Assembly (NCBI GenBank): GCA_018813805.1
Contig: JAHJAP010000015.1
Coordinates: 1 to 15,023, forward strand
Direction: 5' to 3'
DNA from: Patescibacteria group bacterium
GTDB lineage: Bacteria > Patescibacteriota > Patescibacteriia > Patescibacteriales > GWC2-42-12
DNA: 15,023 nucleotides
The notes beneath the pieces were generated by a model. The model did not search any database and was not told the origin of the DNA. It saw only the letters and a program-made list of their open reading frames with translations. Both the position numbers and the translations under genes were made by a program. Of the stretch, positions 14,198-15,023 are shown in pieces. Numbering within the stretch: the first letter of the stretch is position 1; the number at the start of each line of letters is the position of its first letter.

Positions 14198-14830
14198 TTA
14201 TTTAAACTTATAAATTATTACCTTAGCCGCTGCTATCATCCTGCCATTAAGCAAATAGCCTGCTTTCACCTGTTCAACCACTTGTCCATCTAAATTTTTA
14301 TCTTCAGTTTCTTTACTGCTAATTGCTTCCATTAAATTATGATCAAATTTTTTATCTTTAATTTTTATTTCTTCAATGCCTAATTTTTTCAAAACCTCAC
14401 TAAATTGCTTAATAATATATTCAATGCCAATGGCCCAACTATTCTTTTTAGCAGATTCATCAACATGCTGAATTGAAATTTTTAAATTATCATAAATTGG
14501 CAAAATTTCATGAAGCAATTGTCTGTTGGCGAATTCAATAAATTCAATTTTTTCTTTTGCTGTTTGCTTTAACAAATTTTGATAATCAGCTAAAGCGCGT
14601 TTATATTTTGCTTCTAAGTCATCAGAATTATTATTAATGTATTCAAATCTATTTATTTTTTTACCGTCTACTTCAACTTGATTTAAAAACATTTTTTTTG
14701 GCCTAACCCAAATTTTATTATCAATAATTGATTGATAAATTACAACTTCTTCTTTGTTTTCGCTATTATAACCTGAAAATAAAACACGATATTCTGCTCC
14801 TTTATAATGTTTATAAATTCCTATTTTCAT
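14198..14830 (-). CDS. grpE: DUF1653-GrpE fusion, nucleotide exchange factor
   Basis: This single 210-residue frame carries two modules. Residues 2-64 match DUF1653: GIYKHYKGAEYRVL, EEVVIYQ, WVRPKKMFL and DGKKINRFEYI. The function of DUF1653 is not known. Residues about 68-210 are GrpE: a coiled coil with RALADYQNLLKQTAKEK (78-94) and LLHEILPIYDNL (105-116), then FDHNLMEAI (162-170) and the beta-domain signature AGYLLNGRMIAAAKVIIYK (190-208). GrpE releases ADP from DnaK, encoded two genes downstream. In usual GrpE proteins the N-terminus is a disordered tail, so DUF1653 replaces it. The ATG at 14830 has no clear Shine-Dalgarno and lies 15 bp from a 161-bp element. Confidence 0.88.
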   Translation of the reverse strand: MKIGIYKHYKGAEYRVLFSGYNSENKEEVVIYQSIIDNKIWVRPKKMFLNQVEVDGKKINRFEYINNNSDDLEAKYKRALADYQNLLKQTAKEKIEFIEFANRQLLHEILPIYDNLKISIQHVDESAKKNSWAIGIEYIIKQFSEVLKKLGIEEIKIKDKKFDHNLMEAISSKETEDKNLDGQVVEQVKAGYLLNGRMIAAAKVIIYKFK

Positions 14831-14845
14831 AGTAGATTTCTAAAT

Positions 14846-15006
14846 GGGTCTGTCGCCGAATGCTCTTCCGAGTAGAAAATTTCAAATTTTTAGGAAATTT
14901 TTTTAAAAAGTTTTGAGGGAATATGGTTATATTAGCGAAAAAGTTTTTGACAAAATTTACAAAAATTTGGAATTTTATACCGAATACGGTATTCGGCGAC
15001 AGACCC
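14846..15006 (-). mobile_element. 161-bp MITE-like inverted-repeat element, copy 3
   Basis: This is the reverse complement of the element at 900-1060, the same length and about 95% identical by eye, with the terminal repeats GGGTCTGTCGCC/GGCGACAGACCC intact. TAAAT flanks it on both sides (14841-14845 and 15007-15011), a candidate 5-bp target duplication. It codes for nothing. Relative to the gene downstream of it (grpE, minus strand) it has the same orientation as copy 1 relative to secE. Its near edge is 15 bp from the grpE start, so the chaperone operon's leader, and probably its promoter, lie within it. Confidence 0.85.
14926..14953 (-). promoter_or_regulatory. Candidate grpE promoter inside the 161-bp element
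   Basis: On the minus strand TTGTCA (14953-14948) and TATAAC (14931-14926) are separated by 16 bp, each one base from the sigma70 consensus. They point toward grpE with a leader of about 90 bases. In copy 1 the aligned -35 is TTTTTA, so this promoter is specific to the present copy. Confidence 0.4.
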
Positions 15007-15023
15007 TAAATTAATTAATTTTA

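Noticed and set aside
1..15023. UGA reassigned to glycine, as in some candidate phyla
   Set aside because: TGA ends the methyltransferase at 825 and the ThyX-like gene at 4995 in sensible places, and no in-frame TGA is needed elsewhere.

Overview
The window is AT-rich and densely packed. It carries a conserved bacterial housekeeping gene set with small intergenic gaps, few Shine-Dalgarno sites and several overlapping genes. TGA is used as a stop (genes ending at 825 and 4995), so the standard bacterial code fits and the Gly-UGA code of some candidate phyla does not. Base composition, compact fused genes, A-rich leaders and many short dispersed repeats suggest a Patescibacteria (CPR)-type genome. 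That placement is inference; nothing here proves the lineage.

Layout on the + strand: the 3' end of a possible SPFH/prohibitin-like gene (1-105); a spacer with GC-rich hairpins; a membrane-anchored methyltransferase (313-825); a 161-bp inverted-repeat element (900-1060); the secE-nusG-rplK-rplA operon (1143-3093). Next comes a thymidylate-supply cluster: dCMP deaminase, a two-domain ThyX-like protein, a P-loop kinase, then after more repeats a fused thymidylate kinase-dUTPase (3153-6876). gatB (6903-8423) closes the + strand set and meets the minus-strand genes tail to tail.

On the minus strand, reading from right to left, is a chaperone operon: a DUF1653-GrpE fusion, hsp20, dnaK and dnaJ, continuing through overlaps into miaB and miaA (14830 down to 8415). 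The nucleotide genes cover dCMP/dUTP to dUMP to dTMP to dTDP. GrpE, DnaK, DnaJ and Hsp20 form one protein-folding unit. MiaA and MiaB carry out successive steps on the same tRNA adenosine (A37).

The least ordinary content is a family of short mobile-looking elements with GGGTCTGTCGCC ends. Two 161-bp copies, about 95% identical by eye, are each flanked by a perfect 5-bp duplication (TTGAC; TAAAT). A 37-bp perfect palindrome at 5571-5607, flanked by AATAA, is exactly what deletion between two internal 8-bp repeats of the element would leave. All copies lie just upstream of operons in the same orientation relative to the downstream gene. One restores the -35 box of the secE promoter through its target duplication, and one supplies a plausible promoter for the chaperone operon. 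A degenerate tip of the same family is read as part of miaA, and other short repeats are read in-frame within miaB.
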